DNA from: Corythucha ciliata
Taxonomy: Eukaryota; Arthropoda; Insecta; Hemiptera; Tingidae
Assembly (NCBI GenBank): GCA_038030265.1
Contig: CM075937.1
Location: 32,840,198 to 32,904,197 of the forward strand
Reading direction: 5' to 3'
Length of the DNA stretch: 64,000 nt
Shown: one piece after another, positions 12,125 to 21,748 of the stretch
Layout of the letters: the number at the start of each line of letters is the position of its first letter
Position numbering within the stretch: the stretch's first letter is position 1
Program-made: the position numbers and the translations under genes
Notes under the pieces: generated by a model
Databases searched by the model: none
Told to the model about the DNA's origin: nothing
Seen by the model: the letters and a program-made list of their open reading frames with translations, nothing else

Positions 12125-12700
12125 CTTGACCACCAGGGGCGGGTATCTGAGTCCGGGACAGAAGAGGGTGGCGTCTCCTACCTCCTCCATCTATCCCGGT
12201 GTTTGGTCCGTACTTAAGGTCTGCATGGCACAGAGGGCCAAGTGTGCTTTGAACGGACCCCCAGGGCTCCGGCCGATCCCCTGGTGTAATAGGCTTACCG
12301 CAGGCCTCGGCGCTTACGGCATGCAGGGCTCTGCCGGCGGTGGACTTATATTACCCTGGCTTCTGGCAGGACCTTGAAGGGCTCACCCAGAAGTTGATAT
12401 GAAGAACTCGGAGGGGGCTCAGAGAACCATCCGTGAACGCTGCAGTCACCGGTTGCTCCGTCCATGGATACCACCGAGGTCAAACGCGACATTGATGGGA
12501 CCAGGGACGGACCTGTGGAGGGCAGTTCTAAGGAGCATACCCACCGAGGGGAGTTTTTAAAAAACATACCCTCGGCGGCCGTTCTAAAGAACACACCCCG
12601 GTGCAGGGGCTTTTCTCTTCGAGTGCAACGCAGCACAATAGGATTCCGTGCCTAGGGCGTGTACAATGCCCCTGTAGGGATAGTAGGGGTTAAAAAAAGA
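12125..12700 (+). other. GC-rich block with A-rich tail, possible LINE or SINE fragment
   Basis: About 530 bp of strikingly GC-rich sequence in an AT-rich region, followed by an A-rich tail (aaaaaaagaaagaaagaaaaa near 12692). That layout fits the 3' part of a retroposed element in plus orientation. The open frames within it show no recognised domain. Family not identified. Confidence 0.45.
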
Positions 12701-13097
12701 AAGAAAGAAAAATCCGATTTCTGGAATATTTGCCTTATCACAAACCCAAATTTCGTGGCTTAACTCTTTATGAAACCAGTTTGGCAGCTTCGACTTGAAG
12801 AAAAACGAACGACAAATAACAAATTTCGTGATTTTGACTTTTTCAGCACCCGATTTCGTCGGAGTTTTTTGCTCTTCTGAATTAACAAAAATCCCAATCT
12901 TCATAACCCATTTTAACCGGTTTTTTCTATTTCAAAAATTTCGTGAATTTTAAAGTTCTTAACATCATATGGTTCAAACTCTATGGCGGATTTCACCAAG
13001 TTTGAGTTAAAGTTTGGGCTACTTAAGGGGGAGTTGTATATGTGATTCCTCGACCCCCCTCCAATCAAACCTCGCCTACTCCGCGTTACGGAACTTA

Positions 13098-13349
13098 CCG
13101 CCGTATTTCTGCACCAATCGTGAACTTCAAGGGCTCATTTAAATCTTTAGGAAATTCCGCACAAGCGTGCGATCTTGCTTTCCTAAATAAGTCGTCGAAA
13201 GAGTGTGAATTTTCAAGGTAAAAGTTTGTGTGCGTTTTACAGTTATTTTAGGGATGAAATATGAAAAAGGAAGACCACATGCTTGTGCGGAATTTCCTAA
13301 AGATTTAAATGAGCCCTTGAAGTTCAAGATTGGTGCAGAAATACGGCGG
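13098..13349. mobile_element. 252-bp MITE with about 70-bp TIRs and TA flanks
   Basis: The left arm starts ccgccgtatttctgcaccaa and the right arm is the inverted complement with very few differences over about 70 bp. Each end is bordered by TA (13096-13097 and 13350-13351), consistent with a Tc1/mariner-type duplication. It interrupts or abuts the downstream end of the Penelope-like RT gene. Confidence 0.85.
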
Positions 13350-13351
13350 TA

Positions 13352-14506
13352 ATAACTGTGAACCAGTGTAGGGAAGCGAAGCCCATCGTGCACCACCTTG
13401 GTCATCTACCGGCCTGTTGGATACCACGGGGTGGTAATATCGGTAAATCGCTCTATCAATCACCTTCCGAGGATAGTCATTCCTCTGAAGGACTTCTCGA
13501 ACAAACCTTCTTTTTTGCCGATGAAACTCAGGATCCGACAACGTCAACACAAGGGAGGCAAACATATTAGCTACATTTCGTTTCAAACCTCCAGAATGGA
13601 ACGAACGAAAATGAATGAGCCGACCAGAGTATGTAGGCTTCGAGTAATGCTCAAAAACAAGTCGCAAATCCGGCTCCCGACGAATGAAGACATCAAGGAA
13701 AGGCAGTCCAAGATCTTTCTCTCTTTCAACAGTGAAAATCAATTTCCCCGCGGCATGATTGTTGAACCTGTTCAGAAGGGCATCTATTTTTGACTCATGT
13801 ACAAGAAAAAGGGAATCATCCACGTACTTGCCAGCAAAAAGAACAGAACCGTCAAAATCTCGCAAAACATCCTCGAAGCACATATCCATGACCAAGTCCG
13901 CAAGCGCTGAAGACAGCGGGTGACCCATCGGAAGTCCTGCCTGCTGGCACCAAATCCCGTCATACTTGAAATACGCATTTTCTAGGAGAAATCGAACGAC
14001 GTGAAGAAACGTGAAACAGTCCAAATTCGGAGCCGACGCAAATTCGGAGCAATCTTTTCCCAATACCGCTCCACAGCCCCAAGGGCAAGATCATGCGGAA
14101 TGGATGTATACATGGACTCCACATCGAAGGAAACTAAGACAAAATCTTTCTTAGGGACAATTCCCGCAAGCCGCTGCTTTAATTCAAAAGAATTCCTCAC
14201 CCTATACTGAGAACTTGTAGTGACAGGTCGGAGGATTCCACTGGCCCATCTACCTAAGTTGGAGAAAGGCGACTGAACGCACGATACGATTGGTCTCAGC
14301 TTCATCCGGTCATCCTTATGAATCTTCGGGCATCCATAAATCCGAGGCGGAACCGAACAATGCGTGGTGAGCTTCTTTTTCTGGACCCCCGTGATCGTGC
14401 CATCTTGGAAGAGCCGGTCCACCAGTTGGTTGGATTCTCGCTCGATCCTAGAAGAAAAAGAAGAAGAAGTAGAAGAAGAAAAAAGCCAAAAGGCCACTGA
14501 TTGCAA
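13352..14506 (-). pseudogene. Penelope-like element reverse transcriptase, frameshifted
   Basis: Read from 14506 downward, the first part shows the Penelope-type signature PRIYGCPKIHKDDRMKLRPI, then SSQYRVRNSFEL and LVSFDVESMYTSIPHDLALG (palm motif A with the first catalytic Asp). Near 14000 the frame changes. The second part, from 14063, shows GLPMGHPLSSALADLVMD and the catalytic box KYVDDSL, then LGLPFLDVFIRR and STYSGR-like sequence (SKPTYSGRLIHF). It ends at the MITE boundary near 13352, so the C-terminal part and any GIY-YIG endonuclease are missing. All catalytic Asp residues visible in motifs A and C are present, so disruption is by frameshift and truncation. Neighbouring GAA repeats lie at its start. 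Identification as a Penelope-like element is strong; the clade is not assigned. Confidence 0.85.
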
Positions 14507-14710
14507 ACTTGAAAAGAAGATAACCAGAAGACATTCTCAGTTGCCATCAACAACAAATTTTCTAATCAAGAAGAAGAAATTGACACCCCTCCATTCGTCA
14601 CATGTCTATGATTTAAAATAAAAAACCCAAAAAGTTCTCTGACGATGCCTTCAACAAAGAAGGCGAAAGCTCAGGAAACGAAGAAGTAGAAGAAGAAAGA
14701 AGCCAAAACC
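14448..14710. repeat. Two (GAA)n-type simple repeats
   Basis: A gaagaagtagaagaag-type tract near 14455-14485 recurs near 14682-14702, both followed by gccaaaa. This suggests a local duplication around the start of the Penelope-like RT fragment. Confidence 0.65.
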
Positions 14711-15424
14711 CTAAAAAATAACATTAATCAAGTTGTATGGCTTAAAAACTAATAATATTAATAAAGAGAATACCATTTTAAGCAATAGCTATACGAAAAA
14801 GGACCGAGCACAAGACAATGGCGATGAGTCGTGGGGACAAGAGATCCCCCCCAAGTCACGAATAAACAGTCTGACAAGTGGGCCAACGGCCATGAAGGTT
14901 ACTGGTCGTAAGAGTTGAATCGCTTGTGAGAGACCACAAAGATCGCACCGTTCATGGCTCGAAAAATCGCCGGGAATCAATGGCATGCGATGGATTACTT
15001 GCAATCTGGTGTGTTCTTGTAAAGAGAGAAACAATTTTTGTGAATAAAATTTTGAAAATAAAAAAATAATAAAAAACTTCTGCGATGTGGGAAGTGTTTT
15101 TAAAACGTCAACGTGATAAACATGTCTTAATTTTTCCTGAACAGAAGTTTATTATACTTTTTTCAATGATTGCAAGACATTTCCAAAAATAATGAAAAAT
15201 CGGCCCTTACAACGTTTATTCCAATGTTCTTTAAATATTTCAAAATGTTTATTTAACGTTTTATTTAAATGTAAAAAATTATCCTTTGCTATCTGGGTGG
15301 CGATGGCGTACCTATAATGTTGCCCAGATATTTGGGCGTATTTTTGTAGTGATTTTGATGGTTATTCACTATAACATCTCACACGCATTCATCTGAATTA
15401 AATGAAATTTTGTGCGAGTTATTT

Positions 15425-15560
15425 GAGAGATTTTTCAAACAGCTCCGCTAACGCTAACGTTAACGCTATTCACATTTCAATCAACGAAATGTTTACTACC
15501 CTTGCAACGCGTACACAAAAATTAGCTTTAGCGTTTACGGGACTGATTTCAAAATCTCTC
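15425..15560. mobile_element. 136-bp TIR MITE, copy 2
   Basis: Same length and nearly the same sequence as 3290-3425, with gagagattttt at the left and the inverted complement aaaatctctc at the right, and the same core gctaacgctaacgttaacgc. Noncoding. Confidence 0.8.
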
Positions 15561-16514
15561 TACTATTGCGTGACATGTCATATGCATACCTTGGAAAAAA
15601 GTAATTTTAGGGGGAAAAAAGTGGGTTTGAGGGTCAGTTTTGCGGAATTCAAAGGGGTACACTACTATCAAAACTTGAATTTTGAAAACATTTTATCCTA
15701 ATATAACTATTAAATTGATTCTCAGCAAGAAAAGCTTTATCCTTAGAAGAAATTAGTGACAGTATATTAATTTATTTCCAGGGATTACTTACTTTAAAAT
15801 TAGATTCTGAGGGGGAAAAAAGGTTGTCCGTCGTTTTTCTCGTGTGGCGTCACGAAATCTTGTTGACAAACCTAAGTTTCGGATTCAGCAGCTTTAAAAA
15901 CATAAAGTATGGAAGAAATCAAAACTATTTCAAAACTTTTATACACAAGTAAACAGTTGTTTTGAGCACCAAATGACTATACTATTAGGTAAGCTTCGGG
16001 AAAGTATTCCTTGAAGGAAAAGTTCTGAACTCTCGGAGAAATTTGGGTATGGGGGGAGGTATAATGTTATTTCTATAATGGAGATTTTTTTTTCGTCAGT
16101 GTTATGTTATTTTCTCACCGATCCTTCATGTTTCAATCGTAGCGCCTGTGGCCAGGTTCAATCACGCAAATAACGTAATGTAGTCGCAAACTGTTTCTCT
16201 CTCCTAACCCGTCCAAATAATATTGGATCAACGAAACATACCATGTAATATCCCTGTAGTCATCCGCATTTAAAATGCTGATTAGGAATGATTGAACAAC
16301 TCTTGGACCCCCGTTAATTACGGCAACTAACGAGGAACAGGAATACGCCAGTAACGTTTGTACATGGGTACTGCCGTGCAGCCAGCCTTATCAGGCATTC
16401 TAAACGCTGCTAGAGAATATCTTTATTCTTAGATTCGAGAAGACATGTGCTCTATTTTATGACCTTCAGTTCCATTTTTTAAGGAGATAATTTTTTTCTG
16501 TTTTCCCTCTTCAG
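15561..16514. other. No gene seen; intron-like sequence upstream of the first coding exon
   Basis: No open frame or repeat recognised. The right end (ctgttttccctcttcag, ending 16514) is a strong polypyrimidine tract plus AG, so at least the last part is probably an intron separating a 5' UTR exon from the coding exon. Confidence 0.4.
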
Positions 16515-16515
16515 A

Positions 16516-16539
16516 ATGAAATCGCTTCACATAGCCTGA
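16516..16539 (+). promoter_or_regulatory. Seven-codon upstream ORF before the host start codon
   Basis: Just after the splice acceptor at 16513-16514 an ATG opens a frame of seven codons (MKSLHIA) ending at TGA 16537-16539, only 4 nt before the main ATG at 16544. If transcribed as the exon structure suggests, it could lower translation of the main frame. Inference only. Confidence 0.35.
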
Positions 16540-16543
16540 TAAT

Positions 16544-16640
16544 ATGTTCGGAGGGTTACTATTTGCGAGACTTTGCTCGCTTCTCATCCTCACTCTCGCC
16601 GCCGAGCTTCATCCAACAATGGATCCAGCCGTTCCTTTCG
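16544..16640 (+). CDS. First coding exon of a secreted or membrane protein (signal peptide)
   Basis: ATG at 16544 opens 32 codons plus one base before a consensus donor (G|gtaagt, 16641). The product begins MFGGLLFARLC and continues with a hydrophobic run (SLLILTLAA) and then ELHPTMDPAVPF, the shape of an N-terminal signal peptide with likely cleavage near the LAA/EL segment. The exon probably starts at 16515, after a good polypyrimidine-AG acceptor, so the 5' UTR is spliced. The donor phase is 1, matching the acceptor phase of the LDLa exon at 54501 (G + GT completes a Gly codon). Linking the two is an inference from phase, strand and domain logic. It is not part of any repeat I recognise. 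An ER-targeted extracellular protein is implied, but family identity cannot be given from this exon. Confidence 0.6.
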
Positions 16641-18750
16641 GTAAGTTTCAATTCATGAACACTACAACTTGTTGAATGATTTTGATGAAGATTAAACACT
16701 TTGTTACTAAACACAAAGCCGCAGAGTCTCTGGATTCACCGTTTTACGAAACGGTGTTTGTGAAGAGTAAACGTTAAAACCAGCTAAACAACCATAAAAT
16801 CCAAGCAATCTATCACTCCTTTTTCCACCATTTACCGAAACCGAGTGAAGGTGTCCTTCATTGCAGCTAGTTCTTTGTCTCATACCCCTTCATTTCCAAA
16901 TGTTTCTCTAGTGGATTTACCATTCTCCTTTTTTCTCTCTTGGGTTTCAGTAAGCTATACCACCGATCTACCATCAGACAAAAGTCCAATCACTTTTTCA
17001 CTTTTGTCCCTCCCCTTTCCGAAGGCTTAGTGTTAAAAAATGACTTTCCCCCAAGAGACTGATGAATGTAACAAAAGAGGTTGGGAGGAATGGGCAGATC
17101 GTGTGTAACAAGAAAAATAACATCGTGCGGTGTGTGGCACGCTTGACGAAAACTAGATGTAATAATATCATTATATCTCTTAATAGTAAGGTGTTTTATA
17201 CGTGTGCTCCCACTCACCCTAGAGACCTTCTCATGCATTTATCTTGTCTGTACTGAACTGAATTAGCTAATAAATAACTCCTCGACTCGTACATAGCCCC
17301 AAAACATAGGCGAGGGGCTTGTACTTGTATGCCCCCTTAAAATCTCGCTCACCGTTCGTTTTTCTCAAGCTATAGGAATAAGAGCCTCGAAATAATAAAA
17401 TTCTCGTCTTAAATGAATATAGAGTTTGCAGAGAACACAAAGTATTGTTATTTTATCATTAAATTTAAGAGGAAGTTGATGACCAACATTTTGTTTCCCT
17501 GAGTATTGTAGCGCACAAAGAGCTTTAATTTATACTCGCGCTGTTAAAGCTGGATAGCTGTGAAGAGTAACAGTAAGGTGAGTGAGGGGGTGGAGGGAGC
17601 TTAATTTAATTTTCTGAATGGGAATTCTAGAAGGAGGGGATTAGTCTTTGATCCTTTCTATCTTATTATAAAGGAAACGCCCTAGGCCTCCTTGCATCTA
17701 CGATCTCATAGACAAGATATAAAATGTAGTGCGGCAGTTCTGTTTATCGACAAAGAGAAAAATTAAATTTCACTAATCCCTGTCCACGGTAGTCTAAAAT
17801 CCAAGGGGACATCTGGAGTATTCCTTTTGTCTGGAGTTGTGGTGAAATCCGGGCCATCGCGGAGACGAAAAACTTCTTTGCGTTTATTTTCTCTGTCTTG
17901 TGACGTCAGTGTGTTGTTCCATTTTTTTTCTATCAGAAGCAAACGCGAAGAAGGAGGCAGTTAAGCTTGTAATAGGGGAAGAAGTATGAAAAAAGACATT
18001 TTCTAAACGTTGAAACCTTTTTCATGTTTCCTGAGAGAACAATCACACATAGAAAAAGATGCCTTATATACCAAGCTCGTTTCGAATATATTAGTCATCC
18101 TAATGTTACGACCTCTTCCTTGAAGTGATATGTCGGAAAAGGAACTAGTAAAGGGGAGGACTTTTTCTTATTCCATTAAAATTTGCCTACATTATGCTGT
18201 CGTAAATGGCACAACCCTATCCTTTTATTTATTTCATTCCAACTTCAGAACAACCCCTCTGTTTTCTCGCCAAATCGTTTACAGCATGTTATACAGTCTC
18301 CTCCCACCTTTATTGCCGCTTTTTGCAAAACACATTCCCTAAAAACGAGAATAGAGATAGAGGAGGAAATCTGTAATTAATCTTCTCAGCGGTGTGTGTT
18401 TCTTTAGAACAGCCGGCCGTCGCTTTAAAAGGCCTGCATTCTATGTGACTCCCGACCTGATGGGGGGTTTTGTTTTGTGCGACTGATACTTTCAAGAACA
18501 GTGTCGTAAAAAGAGGAGGGGGGTTACGGATGATCGGTTTTTGCAAGTCATAGCATCGCTGGTGTTTTGTGGGCTTTTCAGGGCTCCTGTCATATTTGGG
18601 CACACTGAATAATCAGGCCAAGGCAGGTAGTAATAATATTCAATATTCATTATTAATTATTAACGTTCATTTTATTGAATTCGCCCTTCTCACGTTACCT
18701 ATACTATAAATAAGAATAACGGATCTACATGCAGCGTTAACATAATAGTG
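16641..18750 (+). other. Start of the proposed large intron; nothing recognised
   Basis: AT-rich sequence with short chance frames. No mobile-element ends or exons with good splice sites were found here. Confidence 0.4.
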
Positions 18751-18878
18751 AGATTTTGAATGAAGTAAAAACATGAACGTCTTTGTTAACGTCCGACGGT
18801 TACTAGGGCACGGAACAGATGATTGGTGCCATTTCGCAAAGACGTGAACGTTGTTCTTTTTTACTTCTTTCAAAATCT
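18751..18878. mobile_element. About 128-bp TIR MITE
   Basis: The left arm agattttgaatgaagtaaaa and right arm (ttacttctttcaaaatct) are inverted complements, with inner pair cgtcttt and aaagacg. The termini resemble those of the 136-bp MITEs at 3290 and 15425 (g-agattttg... ending in caaaatct), so it may be a distant relative. Confidence 0.7.
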
Positions 18879-18904
18879 CCCTAATGTCTTCAACTATATC
18901 TTTA

Positions 18905-19170
18905 TTAATTAATTGAAATTTAGACGACCCTTGTCTTGGGACTTTTTCAAGGGATTACTCCCCCCTCACCGCACCACCCTAGTCACCCTGCAGTGAATTC
19001 GAGGGAGTGGGGAGGCTGAAAATAAAGAATTAAACTTTATTGAAGTTAAATACTTACTATTTTTACTTGTTTTGAGTTCCGAGAAAAAATTGCTCCCAAG
19101 GTGGGATTCGAACCCACGACCTCCCAGTTTCGCGCCAGACGCTCTGCCACTGAGCTAGCCTGAGAGGCTC
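18905..19170 (-). repeat. tRNA-derived SINE
   Basis: Reading the minus strand from about 19165 gives a tRNA-like head: box A tagctcagtgg and box B ggttcgaatcc are both intact, the T stem gtggg/cccac is perfect and a 7-bp acceptor pairs with two wobbles. The anticodon stem has wobbles and position 33 is not T, so this is a SINE head rather than a confident tRNA gene. A body follows (ctcggaactcaaaac, then gcctccccac and gtgactagggtggtgcggtg) and it ends in an aattaattaa tail near 18905. A related, rearranged body without the head is at 37486-37725. Confidence 0.75.
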
Positions 19171-19262
19171 ACGCTAAGAGCGAACCCCACCAGAGAGAAA
19201 CTCCCTCCCGGAACTCAATTGCACCCATCGGGTCAGTGCACGTATACCATTATTATTATTAT

Positions 19263-19534
19263 TTTTCTTTCCTACTTGATGAGAAAACTCAATTTTGCTG
19301 CCTCCATACGGAGAGGAAAGAAGGACTTTTCCGGGCTAGCCTGACAAAGTCTTTGTCGGGCTAGCCCGGCAAAGTTTTCTCGGGCTAGCCGTGGAAAGTA
19401 TGCATTTTCTTCAAAAATCCGCTTGGGGCGCTACTTTGTCTTGCGACTTTGTCAGGCTAGCCCGGAAAAGTCCCTCTTTCCCCTCCCTACGAAAGGCAGC
19501 AAAATCGAGTTTTCCTATCATTCCGGAAAGAAAA
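19263..19534. mobile_element. Foldback element, about 270 bp
   Basis: The arms tttctttcc...gagaaaactcaattttgctg and the inverted complement (cagcaaaatcgagttttcc...ggaaagaaa) extend about 85-100 bp each. The centre repeats gggctagcc several times. It lies just beyond the 5' end of the SINE. Noncoding. Confidence 0.75.
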
Positions 19535-20232
19535 TAGTATGTGCACCTTGCCGGGAAAGTGTTTTACCGGTCCTCATTTCAATTAATTAATTAATTGCTG
19601 GGACATATAAAAAGAATAATAATAATAATGGTATATCTTTATTCTTCGTCATTCCATAATTTATTATTACATACTTATAAGGCCCAATTACACCAACCGA
19701 GTAGCTCGGCCGTGTACCTACCAACTGTAAAGCCCGACCAGGCCTCGGTTTAGGGAGCCTCCGGGAAGTGTGTTCAGGGATAAAGATTAACGAAGGCGGC
19801 CGCAGCGGCACGACAACTGTCAAGCTTATCACGTATATTAGCTAGTGTCTACAACTTAGCCTAGACTCACCTTCGTCGGACCTGGCGGGTTTGCGGTAGC
19901 GTAGACGAGCGGAGCACGCGGGCAGTTCGCAAAGTTACGGTTCCCCCCAAAGATTCGACGTACGCTCTCGGCTGGTACTCCAAAAACCCTTCTACTTCTA
20001 TCAGAGAATTCCCCGGGTTTTATATTAAATCCCAGGGCCATATTTGTGAAAACCCTAGGTGTTGTGGATAACAAGCAGTTTCCCCAAGGATATGTTGACG
20101 CTTTCGGGCTATTCCCTCCCGCTCGTCCCTGAGCTCGCCGGGTTCATTCACCGAGCGGTGAATAATTTCCCGGACCGAGCTCCTTTTTCTCCACCGCTTA
20201 ACATAACGCCCTTTTCAGGGCGTTACACAACA

Positions 20233-20580
20233 ATATGTAAAAGAACTGAATTGCTCATCACTGCTGATAAAGAATAGACATCAGTTAAGTTCCCAAGTGG
20301 ATGAGAGGGGTGGAGTTTCAAAATGAGTACCGTGTTGCCATAACTACACAAGGAGAGGGACAGGGTGATTGCTTACCAGGGGATGACCTGCCCCTCCAGT
20401 CCGCTGGGAGCAATCCAGGGGCCTGATTCACTAACTTTTTTCATCATTGCTTTTTTAAAAAATCATATGTTTCCGTTCAGTTTTCTTAATTTTATGAATG
20501 AGATTCCAATGTTTCTTCCAAAGCAACGTTTTTATTTCGTTAGAGAATAAGGCTCCAGGTTTATACATCGTTGGTACCTA
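20233..20580 (+). repeat. Dispersed repeat, copy interrupted by a Harbinger-like MITE
   Basis: Matches 31270-31500: both contain ttgctcatcactgctgataa, gtggatgagaggggtggagt and ctgcccctccag. In this copy the match breaks at caatccag (20418) and resumes at caggtttatacatcg (20556), separated by the MITE at 20419-20555. Confidence 0.8.
20419..20555. mobile_element. 137-bp PIF/Harbinger-like MITE
   Basis: Left end gggcctgattcactaac and right end (inverted) gagccttattctctaac form imperfect TIRs. It is flanked by the 3-bp duplication cag (20416-20418 and 20556-20558), the size typical of PIF/Harbinger. The related copy near 31485 has a single cag, the empty site. Noncoding. Confidence 0.75.
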
Positions 20581-20689
20581 CTGGGAGAGTAGGTGATGAA
20601 GTAGGAACGTACCATTGATACCCGGATTCAATGTTTCTCTGAAACGCCGCCAGATATCGTATCCCTTAGCTACAATCGCCAATACCCAA

Positions 20690-21016
20690 GGTGATTAAAC
20701 TTCTATAGGTGCCGCAGATCTTGGGCCATTACTGTCCTTCACCTACGTCACGAGCAGTCTCAACCAGGATTGTGCCTGGAGCGGAGAGAGAGAAAGGCTT
20801 TTTTAATGTAGAAACAGGTGAAGCCGGGTTTTCCGCCATTACACACCATCTGTTATCATTCTCCAAAGATGATGGGAGGGGAATTTATCACTTTTTCACT
20901 GATGAAGTATCAAATTGTCAATGTTTTTGATGGCTGAGACCTGATAACAGATGGTGTGTAGTAATGGCGACCGGTTCACGAAAAATGTGTTTCACTCCCT
21001 CCACTTGTTCCTACCT
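20690..21016. mobile_element. Foldback family, truncated copy
   Basis: Shares with 58650-59555 the segments ctataggtgccgcagat, gtgaagccgggttttccgcc and the right terminus ctccacttgttcctacctc. An internal inverted pair (acacaccatctgttatca and tgataacagatggtgtgt) is present. The left terminal arm seen at 58650 is missing here. Confidence 0.7.
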
Positions 21017-21060
21017 CAATGGGCTTTCTAGTAGACGATTTTCGTTCGAAGGGCGACGAT

Positions 21061-21748
21061 GCAATCCCCGAGTGATAGGTTTTTTATTACAATTAAATGA
21101 CTTCTGACTAATGGCTTAAAAAAGTCTGATGAAGTCGGCACACTGATCGACGAAACGCCACGAATTGCCTAGTTTTAGAATAAAATAAATAAATAACGAC
21201 AAAACAAATTTTGCCCGTTGCGGTCGATATTATACTTTTTGAAAAATTAACTTAGCAAAGCATGGATGCTTGAAGTGCTGTCACTTCTGTTTCAATAAGC
21301 AATGGATTAGTCATTCAGTGTAGGTGTTTAATTATGTTGGCCGTTTGTGACATTAAATTCGAATCTACGCCTACTCGTGAAGATAAACTTATTGCTAGTA
21401 TTTCTCCTCCTATAACGTTCAATAGGTGAACGCTGTATTTCCAAACGATGCAGCGTTCAAGCATAAACACTGGCGGGCAATTAACACTAGAAATACAGAG
21501 CCTGAAAAAATAAATGTTGAAAGGAAGTGAAGGAGTGAAGAGAGTGTTTTACTGATTTAAAAACTCACCGCAAAAAAATTAAAATTTCAGCGCAAGCCTA
21601 ACTTTAACTTCAACGAATGACAAAAATACTACACCTCTTAAGACTAATTTTTACTTAATTAAACACTGTAAGGAGCCATCTTTCATGAGGGCGGGTGGGA
21701 GGGTGGGGTTTTTGTTTCTTTTAGTGATAAAAAATTGTTTGCGCTACC
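21061..21748. other. Mostly unassigned; possible retroelement 3' tail near 21125
   Basis: The stretch ctgatgaagtcggcacactg followed by cgacgaaacgcc near 21127-21162 resembles the 'ctgaagatg...cgaaac' phrase seen in the Penelope-like copies near 28840. The similarity is short and the call is tentative. Nothing else is recognised. Confidence 0.3.

Noticed and set aside
12346..12904. Open frames of 96 and 106 residues in the GC-rich block
   Set aside because: Length is explained by base composition. No domain, start context or splice support.
19093..19165. Functional tRNA gene on the minus strand
   Set aside because: The anticodon stem relies on wobbles, position 33 is not T and an extra base separates the acceptor and D stems. 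The SINE body follows directly.
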